This document shows positions 17,990 through 27,085 of a stretch of DNA of 64,000 nucleotides, piece by piece. A program made the translations under genes and the position numbers. Numbering within the stretch: the stretch's first letter is position 1; each line of letters opens with the position of its first letter. Source of the stretch: JAWLHU01 sp041690255 (lineage in GTDB: Bacteria > Bacillota > Sulfobacillia > Symbiobacteriales > Symbiobacteriaceae). The stretch spans positions 186,001 through 250,000 of the forward strand of contig JAWLHU010000002.1 in NCBI GenBank assembly GCA_041690255.1, in the 5' to 3' direction. The notes under the pieces are model-generated. The model searched no databases. It worked only from the letters and a program-made list of their open reading frames with translations, and was not told the origin of the DNA.

Positions 17990-18925
17990 CTATGCATCGG
18001 GCAGAATCCGGGTCCCTGTCTTGCCCTCAAGGCTCTCCAGCAGGCTGTCCAGCGAGGTGATCAGGGCCTCCTTACCGCCCGCTTCCACAAACCGGATTGC
18101 CGCCTTCACCTTGGGACCCATGGAGCCGGGGGCAAAGTGGCCCTCGGCCTCGTGGACCTTTACCTCGGAACAGGTGATCCTGTACAGGGGGACCTGTTCC
18201 GGGGTGTTGTAGTTGAGCATGACATGGGATACGTCAGTGAGGATCACCAGCCGGGAGGCACCCAGGGCCTGAGCCAGCCGCTGTGCGGCCAGGTCCTTGT
18301 CGATTACGGCCTCGACGCCGCGCAACTCCACTCCTCGCCGCACCACGGGGATGCCGCCGCCCCCCGAGGCGATCACCAGTGCCCCGGAGCTGAGGAGGGT
18401 CTGGATCGCCTCCTTCTCGATGATCTCCACTGGATCGGGCGACGGAACGACCCTGCGCCATCCTCGGCCGGCATCCTCTTTCATGCGGAAGCCCTTCTCC
18501 TGCATCAGCTCCTGCGCCTCTTGCTCCGGGTAGAAGGGGCCGACTGGCTTCGTCGGATTCTGGAAGCCGGGATCCGTTTCGTCGACGAGCACCTGGGTGA
18601 CGAGGGTGACCACCGGACGATCGTGGTCGAGAAGGTTACCCAGACACTGCTGCAACAGGTAGCCGATCATGCCCTGCGTCTGTGAACCGCACACATCCAT
18701 TGGCATGGGGGCGATCGTATCCTTGGCCCGCTCGTTCTGGATCAGCAGGTTCCCAACCTGCGGCCCATTGCCATGAGTCACCACCACCTGGAACCCTTTG
18801 CGAACGAGCCCCGTGATCTGCCGGGCGGTCACCATCACGTTGCAGTACTGCTCCTCGTATCGCCCTCCCTGCTTCGGCTGGAGAATAGCGTTCCCACCCA
18901 AGGCGACGACGACGGTTTCTCCCAT
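17990..18925 (-). CDS. arcC: Carbamate kinase
   Basis: This encodes 311 residues, the normal length. It makes ATP and carbamate from carbamoyl phosphate and ADP, the energy-yielding last step of arginine-deiminase-type pathways. Amino-acid-kinase motifs are clear: VVALGGNAI at the N terminus, THGNGPQVGNL, ASGGGGIPV and the LTDVSHV aspartate near residue 220, with a final GSMGPKVKAA. The ATG has GGGAGG upstream. It is a separate transcription unit, convergent with the PucR gene, but functionally belongs with the carbamoyltransferase at 13554. Confidence 0.95.
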   Translation of the reverse strand: MGETVVVALGGNAILQPKQGGRYEEQYCNVMVTARQITGLVRKGFQVVVTHGNGPQVGNLLIQNERAKDTIAPMPMDVCGSQTQGMIGYLLQQCLGNLLDHDRPVVTLVTQVLVDETDPGFQNPTKPVGPFYPEQEAQELMQEKGFRMKEDAGRGWRRVVPSPDPVEIIEKEAIQTLLSSGALVIASGGGGIPVVRRGVELRGVEAVIDKDLAAQRLAQALGASRLVILTDVSHVMLNYNTPEQVPLYRITCSEVKVHEAEGHFAPGSMGPKVKAAIRFVEAGGKEALITSLDSLLESLEGKTGTRILPDA

Positions 18926-19124
18926 GTGAGCGACCTCCCATTCCTTCTTCTGGTGTCGTCCGCTCTGATTCTCCACCGCGGGTGGATCTCTGCCTATGGC
19001 ATCGGCGCCCAGTATCGCACCGCCCCGACAGTGCATCTCGCCCTATCGGAGGTGCAAGGCCTAGCCAGCGATTCCCTGGGAGGGGTATACTGCAGGTAAC
19101 GTGTTCACCAAAGGAGAGACCGGA

Positions 19125-19922
19125 GTGGTACTGGCAGAGGTTGAACAACTGGTCAACGAGGGCCGGTTGGCGGAGGCGCTCAAACTGATTCAGGGTAAGC
19201 TCGCCGGCGAGCTGCAGCCTCGGGAGCGGTTCGCTCTGGAGTTGAAGACCGCCGACATTCTCACCTGGTACCTGACCGATGGCGAGACGGCCCTTCGCCA
19301 CTATGAGGAGGCACTCTCCGTGGCCAGGCAGTTCCGGCTGGCGGAGGGGTACCGGGCGGAGTTGGGCATCGGGCAGGGGTTTCATCAGGCTGGGCGCTCG
19401 CAGGAGGCGCAGACCTGGCTGGAACGTGCCGCTACCGGGGCCGGCAAGGCCGGCGATACCTTGAGTTGGGCCGCAGCCTTAACCCTGCAGGGCAATATCC
19501 TCATGGAGAAGGAGGAGTACCTGGAGGCGACCCGCCTCTTCGAGCTGGTTGTTCAGGCCGCCGAGGCCGAGGGGGAGCCCCATCTGCTCGGGCAGGCCAT
19601 GGCGACACTCGCTCTCCTCTACTCCTACCTGGAGCGGTTCGACGAGGCCGAGGAGTTGGGGCGGCGGGCCATCGCTCGGGCGAAGGAGACCGGCGACGTC
19701 GGGCTCGTAGCGGTCGGTTACCTTCGCATGGGCCAGATTATGTTCCAACAGGACCGCTTCGGCCCCGCCTACTACTGGTTCAAGGCCGGCGCCGACGTGG
19801 CCAAGGAGGCGGGCCTCAGCCAGATCGAGCAGATCCTGGAGGAGGCGGCCCAGGCGACCGGCATCCAGCCGGAGACGAAGGAGCACGACCACGACCACGA
19901 GGAGCAAGACGAGCCGGAGTAA
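19125..19922 (+). CDS. TPR-repeat protein with His/Asp/Glu tail
   Basis: This encodes 265 residues, almost all helical, with at least four tetratricopeptide-like repeats (alternating small and aromatic residues such as GNILMEKEEYLEATRLFE and GQIMFQQDRFGPAYYWF). It should be a cytoplasmic protein-protein interaction scaffold. The last 20 residues are rich in His, Asp and Glu and could bind metal. GTG 19125 is chosen because AAAGGAGAG is well spaced. It is divergent from carbamate kinase and precedes the aminotransferase on the same strand. Partner unknown. Confidence 0.8.
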   Translation: MVLAEVEQLVNEGRLAEALKLIQGKLAGELQPRERFALELKTADILTWYLTDGETALRHYEEALSVARQFRLAEGYRAELGIGQGFHQAGRSQEAQTWLERAATGAGKAGDTLSWAAALTLQGNILMEKEEYLEATRLFELVVQAAEAEGEPHLLGQAMATLALLYSYLERFDEAEELGRRAIARAKETGDVGLVAVGYLRMGQIMFQQDRFGPAYYWFKAGADVAKEAGLSQIEQILEEAAQATGIQPETKEHDHDHEEQDEPE

Positions 19923-20028
19923 TTCCAGGTCGCCGGGTTATTTTTATTTAACGGAGAATTTCCCTAGGCACAGCGGCTTCGGGCATGTATACTCTCCTAA
20001 TAACAAGGTCCGAGAGGAGATAGCCAAC

Positions 20029-21225
20029 ATGCGCTTGTCGTCCCGTGCCCGGGCAATTTCGCCCTCCCCGACTATGGCGATCGATAGCAAGTCCAAGCAG
20101 ATGTTGGCCGATGGGATCGACGTGGTCAACTTCTCCGTGGGCGAGCCTGACTTCGACACGCCTGACCACATCAAGGCTGCCGGTATTGATGCGATCACCC
20201 GCGGCGAGACCAAGTACACCCCATCCTCCGGTACCCTGGAACTACGTAAGGCAATCTGCGAGAAGCTGCGCAAGGAGAACGGGCTCGAGTACAAGCCCGA
20301 GCAGATCGTCGTCTCAAACGGGGCGAAGCAGTCGCTCTACAACGCCTTTCAGGTCCTGCTCGACCCCGGCGACGAGGTGATCATTCAGGCGCCCTATTGG
20401 GTATCCTACCCGGAGATGATCCGCCTCGCCAGCGGTCTCCCCGTGGTGGTAGAGACCGATGAGTCCACCGGTTTCAAAATGACCCCGGAGATGATTCGGG
20501 CGAAGCTGACCCCTCGGACCCGGGCGATCAACCTGAACAGCCCATCCAACCCGACCGGCGCGGTGTACACCCGCGCAGAGCTCCAGGCGATCGCTGACCT
20601 GGCGGTGGAGAAGGACCTGATCATCGTCACAGACGAAATGTACGAGAAGCTGTTGTACAACGGCGCTGGGCACGTCTCCATTGCCACTCTGGGTGATGAG
20701 GTCAAGAAGCGGACGATCACCGTGAACGGCATGTCCAAGGCCTACGCCATGACCGGATGGCGCATGGGGTACACGGCTTCCGAGACGATCTACGCGAAGG
20801 CGATGGGGGATATGCAGTCCCACTCGACCTCCGGCCCCTCCTCGATCTCTCAGAAGGCGGCTGTCCAGGCCCTGCTGGGTGACCAGCAGCCGGTGGAGGC
20901 GATGCGCCAGGAGTTTGACCGCCGCCGCCAGCATATGATGGACCGGCTGAACCGGTTGCCCGGCGTCGCCGTAAAGATGGCCCCCGAGGGCGCCTTCTAC
21001 CTCTTCCCGAATATCGCCGGCCTGATCGGCACGACCCTGAACGGGCGGGCGATCAACAACTCCGATGACCTGGCCCAGGTGATCCTGGAGGAGGCCAAGG
21101 TCGCGGTGGTCCCCGGCACCGGCTTTGGCTCCCCCAACTACCTGCGCTTCTCTTACGCCACCTCCATGGAGCGGATCGACACCGGTCTCGACCGAATCGA
21201 GCAGCTTCTCCGGGAGGCCCAATAG
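20029..21225 (+). CDS. Aspartate aminotransferase, class I/II
   Basis: This is a 398-residue PLP enzyme, most like the bacterial class Ib aspartate aminotransferases, which interconvert aspartate plus 2-oxoglutarate with oxaloacetate plus glutamate. Signature regions are SVGEPDFDTP, the SPSNPTGAVY motif holding the cofactor-binding asparagine, and the PLP lysine in GMSKAYAMTGWRMGY. The substrate carboxylate arginine is in YLRFSYA. Specificity for aspartate is a family inference; related prephenate aminotransferases look similar. A ribosome site GAGAGGAG precedes the ATG and a terminator follows, so it is probably monocistronic. Confidence 0.9.
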   Translation: MRLSSRARAISPSPTMAIDSKSKQMLADGIDVVNFSVGEPDFDTPDHIKAAGIDAITRGETKYTPSSGTLELRKAICEKLRKENGLEYKPEQIVVSNGAKQSLYNAFQVLLDPGDEVIIQAPYWVSYPEMIRLASGLPVVVETDESTGFKMTPEMIRAKLTPRTRAINLNSPSNPTGAVYTRAELQAIADLAVEKDLIIVTDEMYEKLLYNGAGHVSIATLGDEVKKRTITVNGMSKAYAMTGWRMGYTASETIYAKAMGDMQSHSTSGPSSISQKAAVQALLGDQQPVEAMRQEFDRRRQHMMDRLNRLPGVAVKMAPEGAFYLFPNIAGLIGTTLNGRAINNSDDLAQVILEEAKVAVVPGTGFGSPNYLRFSYATSMERIDTGLDRIEQLLREAQ

Positions 21226-21239
21226 TCGCAAGGAACCCG

Positions 21240-21274
21240 AACCCGATGGGGCGAACTCTCCATCGGGTTTTCCT
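21240..21274 (+). terminator. Rho-independent terminator
   Basis: AACCCGATGG pairs with CCATCGGGTT, followed by TTTCC, after the aminotransferase gene. Confidence 0.8.
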
Positions 21275-21316
21275 TCGAGTCAGACCGAACCGGCTCAGGA
21301 TGCAACGAGGAGGTAC

Positions 21317-22681
21317 ATGTCCGTGGAGTTTCAGGAACGGAATGTCGCGGTGGTTGGTATCGGGGTCTCCAACATGGCCCTGATCCGTTATCTGCTGCAG
21401 AGGGGTGCCCGGGTGACCGCCTGCGATCGGCGGACGGAGGCAGAGCTCGGCGAGCGAGCAACGGAGCTGAAGGGAATGGGTGTTACTCTCTCCACAGGGA
21501 CGGACTACCTCTCCCCGCTCGCGCACCATGACCTGATCTTCCTGACGCCGGGCATGCCGAAGCACCTGCCGGAGATCGAGGCTGCCCGTACCCGCGGAGC
21601 GGTCCTGGCCGGTGAGGCGGGCCTGGTGCTCGAGGCCTGTCCAGCTCAGACCATTGCCATTACCGGCAGCGCGGGTAAGACGACGACCACCACCCTGATC
21701 GGGGAGATCATGAAAGCGGCCGAGCGAGAGACCTATGTAGGCGGCAACATTGGCACACCACTGATCGAGCGGATCGAGGCGATCCCGCAGAAGGCCGTAG
21801 TCGTCCTGGAACTCTCTTCTTTCCAGCTTCAGCTGGTTCAGCGCTCGCCCCGAATCGCTGTGCTGACGAACATCACCCCGAATCACCTCGATATCCACGC
21901 CTCCATGGACGAGTATGTGGCCGCGAAGAAGAACATCTTCCGCTTTCAGGGGGCGGATGACTGGGTGATCCTGAACCACGGTGATGAAATGGTCCGCTCC
22001 TTTGCAGAAGAGGCGCCCGGGCGGGTTCTCTTCTTCAGCCGGTATGGTGACCCCGGCGGTGAAGATGCCGCCTTCATTCGGGACGAGACGATCACCTGGC
22101 GGCGAAATGGGCGAGAGTACCCGACCCTGAAGGTGGAGGAGGTCCAACTCCTCGGCCTCCACAACCTGGAGAATGTGCTGGCTGCCATGGCGGCCTGCTA
22201 CCTGGTCGGCGCCTCCATGGATGCGATCCGTCAGGTGTTGACGAACTTCACCGGGGTCGAACACCGGTTGGAGCCGGTACGGGAGCTAGCTGGGACCAGG
22301 TGGTACAACGACTCGAAGGCCACCTCGCCGGCAGAGGCGGTGGCGGCCCTCCAGACGTTGGCGGCGCCGATCGTGCTGATCGCCGGCGGTTCCGACAAAG
22401 GGGTCCCGTTCGATCCTATGGCCCCACTTGTGGCGCAGAAGGTGAAGAGCCTGATTCTGACCGGCCCGACCGCTCCCAAGATCGAGGAGGCGGTTCGACT
22501 GGGCGGATACCGGGGGCCAATCGCTCGAGCGAACGACATGGCAGATGCGGTCCGAGTGGCCCGTGAGGCGGCCCAACCCGGCGATAACGTGCTGCTTTCG
22601 CCAGGATGCGCCTCCTTTGACGCCTACCGCAACTTCGAGGAGCGGGGCCGCCACTTCAAGGCACTGGTCCACGCATTGTGA
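21317..22681 (+). CDS. murD: UDP-N-acetylmuramoyl-L-alanine--D-glutamate ligase
   Basis: This encodes 454 residues. It adds D-glutamate to UDP-MurNAc-L-Ala in the cytoplasmic steps of peptidoglycan synthesis. The N-terminal Rossmann-like VVGIGVSNMALIRYL, the ATP-binding ITGSAGKTTTTTLIG, the NITPNHLDIH magnesium/carbamylated-lysine region and the C-terminal HRLEPV...NDSKAT motif match Mur ligases and MurD in particular. ATG 21317 follows CGAGGAGG. The gene is not in a division/cell wall cluster: its neighbours are an aminotransferase and a two-gene unknown operon on the other strand. It may be the only murD or a second copy; this window cannot tell. Confidence 0.9.
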   Translation: MSVEFQERNVAVVGIGVSNMALIRYLLQRGARVTACDRRTEAELGERATELKGMGVTLSTGTDYLSPLAHHDLIFLTPGMPKHLPEIEAARTRGAVLAGEAGLVLEACPAQTIAITGSAGKTTTTTLIGEIMKAAERETYVGGNIGTPLIERIEAIPQKAVVVLELSSFQLQLVQRSPRIAVLTNITPNHLDIHASMDEYVAAKKNIFRFQGADDWVILNHGDEMVRSFAEEAPGRVLFFSRYGDPGGEDAAFIRDETITWRRNGREYPTLKVEEVQLLGLHNLENVLAAMAACYLVGASMDAIRQVLTNFTGVEHRLEPVRELAGTRWYNDSKATSPAEAVAALQTLAAPIVLIAGGSDKGVPFDPMAPLVAQKVKSLILTGPTAPKIEEAVRLGGYRGPIARANDMADAVRVAREAAQPGDNVLLSPGCASFDAYRNFEERGRHFKALVHAL

Positions 22682-22722
22682 GAGCAAGCCCCCGCCCGAG
22701 TTGGCAGGGGCTCTCTTCTTTA
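22681..22722 (+). terminator. Terminator after murD
   Basis: AGAGC and GCCCC segments pair with GGGGCTCT around a central loop, followed by CTTCTTT. Confidence 0.6.
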
Positions 22723-23133
22723 TGAGAGCGATGGCACCGGCCTGGTTGGCAGCATGAGGTCGGCTACGGTCAGCGCCTCGGGCCGTGGCGCTGCCGTGTG
22801 GAAGAGTTGGATTCCCAGTTGGCTGAGTACCTGTTGGGAGCGAGGGGAGACCTCCAGGTTGGTCAGGAGGGCCAGAAAGAGATGCCGGTCCGGGTACTGC
22901 GAGGCCAGTGTATAAGAGGCGCGCTCCAACCGCCCCAGGGAGGTGTATGAGAGCGCAGATCCTGGCTCACCCAAGGCAATTTCCACGCCGACCACCGTCT
23001 GCTCGGAGACGATGAGAAAGTCAAGGTCCTCATTCGGCAAGACCCGATAGGGAGGAACGTCCTCCCTCACTTCCAGCGCGCTGATGATCTCCTTGGAGAC
23101 CGACGCCTTGGAGAGTTCCTTACTCCACCACAT
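22720..23133 (-). CDS. Hypothetical protein, possibly nuclease-fold
   Basis: This encodes 137 residues, cytoplasmic. The core (NEDLDFLIVSEQTVVGVEIAL) has an Asp followed after about a dozen residues by a Glu within strands, faintly like a PD-(D/E)xK fold, but the expected lysine is absent, so I do not assign nuclease function. GGGAGGTAGAG precedes the ATG. Its start overlaps the end of the upstream minus-strand gene by 14 bases, so the two are translationally coupled. Confidence 0.7.
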   Translation of the reverse strand: MWWSKELSKASVSKEIISALEVREDVPPYRVLPNEDLDFLIVSEQTVVGVEIALGEPGSALSYTSLGRLERASYTLASQYPDRHLFLALLTNLEVSPRSQQVLSQLGIQLFHTAAPRPEALTVADLMLPTRPVPSLS

Positions 23134-23806
23134 GGTACTCTACCTCCCGCTTCTTGCCGGTCACAAAATGACGGAACCAGAATCCCGCCGCGGTCAGCGT
23201 GGCGCCAATGAAGTACGAGAGAACGGATCCCCCCGCCGTAGTGGCCAGGCGGCCATGCGCGCCCTCCAGGACACCGGTGCTTGTCAAGACCGCGGCGGAG
23301 GCGACCATGGTGAGGAAGAAGCCGATCGCCCGGCCTGCGTGCTTCCAGTAGGTCCCGTGGAGAATGGCACGGACCACCTGCTGATTGGCGTCAACTCGCA
23401 CGAGGCGCCCGCGGATCCCCGCCCGCCCCAACTCCTGCTGGATCAGATCATGCAGGTGGAGGATCTGATCCGAGACCTTCAGCGCCCGCAGCTCCGCCTG
23501 GCGTTCGGCCACGTTCGGGTAGCAGTGCACCTCCACGCTGGCGTTGGGATCACTCGCCTCGAAGAGAAAGAGATCGAAGAGGTGGCTCCTCAACTGGAGC
23601 CTTCCGATCAGAGCGTCGTCAAGCGCCTTTCTGGTCACGGGCTCGGCACGAAAGTCGGGCACATAGCTCCACGCTTCAGCGGCCGCGTGGCGGCGATGCT
23701 CAAAGTGGGCCCTCAACACCAGTACGCCGTCTGCCCTGTGACGGCTGCGCAGGCGCATCCGGTACCAGGGGATGGCAACCCGGTAATGCATTTGGTACTT
23801 CAGCAT
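23120..23806 (-). CDS. Hypothetical protein with C-terminal membrane helices
   Basis: This encodes 228 residues. The first 150 are soluble, rich in His and Arg, and contain a helical EVHCYPNVAERQAELRALK segment. Two transmembrane segments lie at about 165-185 and 198-215, leaving a short basic C terminus. GGAGAGCGGAGC precedes the ATG. It forms an overlapping two-gene operon with the 137-residue protein downstream. No family recognised. Confidence 0.7.
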   Translation of the reverse strand: MLKYQMHYRVAIPWYRMRLRSRHRADGVLVLRAHFEHRRHAAAEAWSYVPDFRAEPVTRKALDDALIGRLQLRSHLFDLFLFEASDPNASVEVHCYPNVAERQAELRALKVSDQILHLHDLIQQELGRAGIRGRLVRVDANQQVVRAILHGTYWKHAGRAIGFFLTMVASAAVLTSTGVLEGAHGRLATTAGGSVLSYFIGATLTAAGFWFRHFVTGKKREVEYHVVE

Positions 23807-23939
23807 GCGCTCCGCTCTCCGTTACATGGCTTTTATTCCATGATTCTCCATCACAGCTTCGTTCTCCTTCTTTGCTGAGAGGATGACGATCCAGAAGAGC
23901 AATGCTATGATGCCAGTAACGAACCTACCGGGGTGACCT

Positions 23940-25046
23940 ATGGCGCAGAGACCTCCTGGTTTGAACACCAGCCTATGGGTGCTTCATTTGGACATGGACG
24001 CCTTTTTTGCCGCAGTGGAGCAGCGGGACAACCCACGCCTGCGAGGCAAGCCGGTCGTAGTTGGCGGCTCGCCCAACTCGCGCGGGGTGGTCTCTACCTG
24101 CTCCTACGAGGCGCGCACCTTTGGAGTCCGATCGGCCATGCCTTCCCGGGAGGCTCTGCGCCTCTGCCCGCAGGCTGTCTTCATCCGTCCGAATATCGGG
24201 AAGTACAGCGAGGTAGGGCGCCAGGTTCGCCAAATCATGCATCGCTTTACCGACGCGGTCGAGCCCATGTCGATCGACGAGGCGTATCTGGATGTCACCG
24301 GCCGCGACGCGATTGCCATAGGACGGGCGCTCAAGGAAGCGATCCGGCGGGAACTCAGGTTGACCGCATCGGTCGGGGTCTCATACTGCAAGTTCCTCGC
24401 CAAGATGGCATCGGACATGGAGAAGCCGGATGGCTTCACCGTGATTACCTGGGAGCGGGCTCAGGCGCTTCTGCCGACGCTCCCGGTCCGCAGAATCCAC
24501 GGGGTCGGTCCAGCAGGGGAACAGGCCCTGAGGGCACTGGGGATCGTCACCTGCGGGGATCTGCTCGCCTATGATCCGGATGTGCTGCGCAAGCATTTCG
24601 GCCGGCGTGCCGACGAGCTGCTCCTGCTGGCTCAGGGGATCGACGCCCGCCCGGTCATCACATCACACGAGGCGAAATCGATCGGCGAGGAGAACACCTT
24701 TGCGGTCGATCAGACCGATCGGGCGTACCTGGCCAACCAGCTGACGCTGTATGCCGGACACCTTGCTGCTGACCTGCACCGACAGCAGTTGGCAGCCCGG
24801 ACGGTGACGGTTAAGGTCAAGTGGAACGTCTTCCTGGAGGGCGGCCCCAAGGGCGGGGACTTCCAGCAGATCACGCGGAGCCAGACCTTGTCCATGCCAA
24901 CCAACGACCCGGAGGAGATCGGGCGGGCGGCCCGCGAGGTCTTTGCCCGGATCGAGTTCGAGGGGCGGAAGGTCCGTCTGCTGGGCCTCTCGGTCCATAA
25001 CTTTGTCCACCGTGGGGAGCTGATCCAGGCTCGCCTGCCGATCTAA
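23940..25046 (+). CDS. dinB: DNA polymerase IV (Y-family)
   Basis: This 368-residue translesion polymerase has the complete palm motifs: LHLDMDAFFAAVEQ with the first metal aspartate, the steric-gate region, YEARTFGVRSAMP, SIDEAYLDVT with the paired acidic residues, and SVGVSYCKFLAKMASD. A little-finger domain fills the C-terminal third. No canonical beta-clamp motif is obvious in the final residues. The ATG follows GGGGTGACCT. No LexA box of the CGAACNNNNGTTCG type is seen just upstream. A HIT-family gene follows 13 bases later, so the two may be co-transcribed. Confidence 0.93.
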   Translation: MAQRPPGLNTSLWVLHLDMDAFFAAVEQRDNPRLRGKPVVVGGSPNSRGVVSTCSYEARTFGVRSAMPSREALRLCPQAVFIRPNIGKYSEVGRQVRQIMHRFTDAVEPMSIDEAYLDVTGRDAIAIGRALKEAIRRELRLTASVGVSYCKFLAKMASDMEKPDGFTVITWERAQALLPTLPVRRIHGVGPAGEQALRALGIVTCGDLLAYDPDVLRKHFGRRADELLLLAQGIDARPVITSHEAKSIGEENTFAVDQTDRAYLANQLTLYAGHLAADLHRQQLAARTVTVKVKWNVFLEGGPKGGDFQQITRSQTLSMPTNDPEEIGRAAREVFARIEFEGRKVRLLGLSVHNFVHRGELIQARLPI

Positions 25047-25059
25047 GGAGGGTATGATC

Positions 25060-25464
25060 ATGCCGGAGACCGACTGTCCCTTTTGTGCCCGCCACCCTGA
25101 TCGCATCGGCACGCTGGTGGCCGAGAATGAGCACGCCGCCTTCTACACAGGGAACGAACCGGTCCTGCGTGGATCGGGGATCATCATCCCCAAGGCTCAC
25201 CGGCAGACGGTTTTCGACCTGACCCCCGCCGAGTGGGAGGCGACTTACGAACTGCTGCAACTGGCACGGCGCCATATGGAGGAGTCCATTCGCCCGGACG
25301 GGTTCAACGTGGGCTGGAACTGTGGCGAGGTGGCTGGCCAGGCCATCGCCCACGCTCACCTGCACGTGATCCCCCGCTTCGCAGATGAACCTTACGCCGG
25401 GCGGGGCATACGGAGTTGGCTGAAGCGACCCGAGAACCTGCGCCCAGGCTACAGCGAGGAGTAA
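25060..25464 (+). CDS. HIT-family nucleotide hydrolase
   Basis: This encodes 134 residues with the histidine triad HAHLHVIP that forms the covalent nucleotidyl intermediate in Hint/Fhit-type phosphoramidases and dinucleoside polyphosphate hydrolases. An N-terminal CPFC, together with downstream histidines, suggests the zinc site common in bacterial HIT proteins. Of two in-frame ATGs, 25060 is better spaced from AAGGAGGG. It follows dinB closely and ends in a terminator. Confidence 0.9.
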   Translation: MPETDCPFCARHPDRIGTLVAENEHAAFYTGNEPVLRGSGIIIPKAHRQTVFDLTPAEWEATYELLQLARRHMEESIRPDGFNVGWNCGEVAGQAIAHAHLHVIPRFADEPYAGRGIRSWLKRPENLRPGYSEE

Positions 25465-25469
25465 CAGAA

Positions 25470-25499
25470 GCCCGCCGGCGAGATCCGGCGGGCTTTTCA
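25470..25499. terminator. Bidirectional terminator between convergent genes
   Basis: GCCCGCCGG pairs with CCGGCGGGC and is followed by TTTT, between the HIT gene and the convergent subtilase. Confidence 0.85.
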
Positions 25500-26372
25500 C
25501 TGGACCTGCGGACGTCCCCGGAGCAGCCGGTCCGCCCGGAGCAGGCCGGCCCCTTGTGCGATCGCGGGAATGGTCGGAAGCCACTCGGCGGTTGTCTTCA
25601 GCCGGGAGCGGATGGCCGGAGGCGAGATCCCGGGCTCGGCGGACAGGAGAAGAGCGGCGGCAGCCGTAACGTGGGGCGCCGCCATGGAGGTGCCGCTCAT
25701 GCGGACATACCCGCCGCCGGGTGCCAGGGAGATCACCCCGGACCCGGGAGCGACCAGGTCCACCTCCGGCCCGCGGCTGGAAAAGCGGGCCAGCCGGTCC
25801 TGGCGGTTGCAGGCGGCAACGGCCAGCACCTCGGGGTAACGGCCGGGGACATCCACCTCGCCCCGGTGACCATCGTTGCCCGCTGCCCCGATCAGGAGGA
25901 CCCCAGCCCCCTCGATCTCGCAAATGGCCCGGTGCAGTGCCCGGCTTGTCTTGCCATCCGTGCCGAAACTCAGGTTGATCACCGCACAGCCCTGCTCGGC
26001 GCACCACGTGAGGCCGGCAATGATGTCCCGGATCTTGCCGTATCCCTTGCCATCGAAGATCTTGACCGGACGGATCCGTATGGGCGGCGGGCCCTCCGGC
26101 TCCAGCCATGCCCCTGACGCCAGTGCCAGAATACCGGCAATGTGAGTACCGTGGCCGTGCTCGTCTTGCGGCGGCTCGCCTGGCGCCAGCAGATTGAGCC
26201 CAGGTCCCAACAGCCGCGACAGACTGGTGTGGAGCAGGTCCACCCCGCTGTCCAGCAGGCCCACCTCCACGGGAGCAAGCGGGGCTCCACCCTGCCGGGC
26301 CAAGCGCCAGGCTGTGGGGAAGCCGCTGCGCCGGATGTGCCATGGCGGTGTTCGACTTGCAGCCCGATCCAT
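25497..26372 (-). CDS. S8 family (subtilisin-like) serine peptidase, probably intracellular
   Basis: This encodes 291 residues from the ATG at 26372, chosen for the GGAG 7 bases upstream. The catalytic triad is intact: Asp in VGLLDSGVD, His in HGHGTHIAG, Ser in SGTSMAAPHV, with the oxyanion asparagine in GAAGNDG. There is no signal peptide or clear propeptide at this start, which fits intracellular subtilisins. A longer start at 26483 adds 37 residues containing a weak hydrophobic stretch and cannot be fully excluded. It is monocistronic and convergent with the HIT gene. Confidence 0.87.
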   Translation of the reverse strand: MDRAASRTPPWHIRRSGFPTAWRLARQGGAPLAPVEVGLLDSGVDLLHTSLSRLLGPGLNLLAPGEPPQDEHGHGTHIAGILALASGAWLEPEGPPPIRIRPVKIFDGKGYGKIRDIIAGLTWCAEQGCAVINLSFGTDGKTSRALHRAICEIEGAGVLLIGAAGNDGHRGEVDVPGRYPEVLAVAACNRQDRLARFSSRGPEVDLVAPGSGVISLAPGGGYVRMSGTSMAAPHVTAAAALLLSAEPGISPPAIRSRLKTTAEWLPTIPAIAQGAGLLRADRLLRGRPQVQ

Positions 26373-26552
26373 GGGATCGCTCCTCTGCCCGGCTGGCACC
26401 GTCAGGGCGGCCAGCCCGTAAGATAGGGCAGAGCCTCCGGACCGTCCTCCGGAGGGGGCGACCATGCTACTTGGTTGCTTCATTCATACGGTCTGACCGG
26501 GAGATCTGCTACCCAGCGAGATGGTTTGGACCCCAATCTGCAACCACAGGGA

Positions 26553-26581
26553 TTGACACTCACTCGCCTTTATGGTAATTT
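26553..26581 (+). promoter_or_regulatory. Sigma-A-type promoter
   Basis: TTGACA at 26553-26558 and TAATTT at 26576-26581 are 17 bp apart, 35 bases before the ATG at 26616. The -35 is a perfect match, the -10 partial. Confidence 0.6.
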
Positions 26582-26615
26582 GTGGGTAGAATGGATCTGG
26601 AAGGAGGCACCCCGG

Positions 26616-27017
26616 ATGGATCAGAGGCTGGAGCTAACCCTGCGCGTCACGCTTGACAGGGCCGGGGTGCGAAAGCGCCTGAAGAAACCGGTGGAGAGCG
26701 ACACGGCGTTCTTCATTCTCGGCATGGTCCATGCGCTGCTGACCAGCAAGTACGGAGTCGAGCACTGTACCGTTGAAATGGAGTCCGCGACCGGGTTGGA
26801 CAGCGAGTTCGTCCGGTCCATGAACTCGTTCGCTCGCCGCCACAAGGCGGCCATGGACGCCCTGGAGAGCTGCGGCGAGGTCTGGGTGGAGGACCAGGAA
26901 CTCCTGGAGGTGATCCAACTGCTTCACGACGTGGTAGTGACCCCGGTAGATGGTCGCTGGCACGTGGTACCGCAGCTTCACATTTTGGGCGAGACTAACC
27001 GGCGCCCTGTCAACTGA
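26616..27017 (+). CDS. Hypothetical protein (133 aa)
   Basis: This encodes a soluble, mixed alpha/beta protein with no recognisable motif. A helical region (EFVRSMNSFARRHKAAMDALE) is central and the C terminus ends in a strand-like WHVVPQLHILG. GGAGGC precedes the ATG and a good promoter lies upstream. It is the first of three closely spaced plus-strand genes (27086 and 27836 follow). Confidence 0.7.
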   Translation: MDQRLELTLRVTLDRAGVRKRLKKPVESDTAFFILGMVHALLTSKYGVEHCTVEMESATGLDSEFVRSMNSFARRHKAAMDALESCGEVWVEDQELLEVIQLLHDVVVTPVDGRWHVVPQLHILGETNRRPVN

Positions 27018-27085
27018 GATTGGGCTCCCGGCGCAGGAAGCGTCGGGGGCCTTTGTCGAATCTTCTGGTTTGGGGGTGTTACGTG

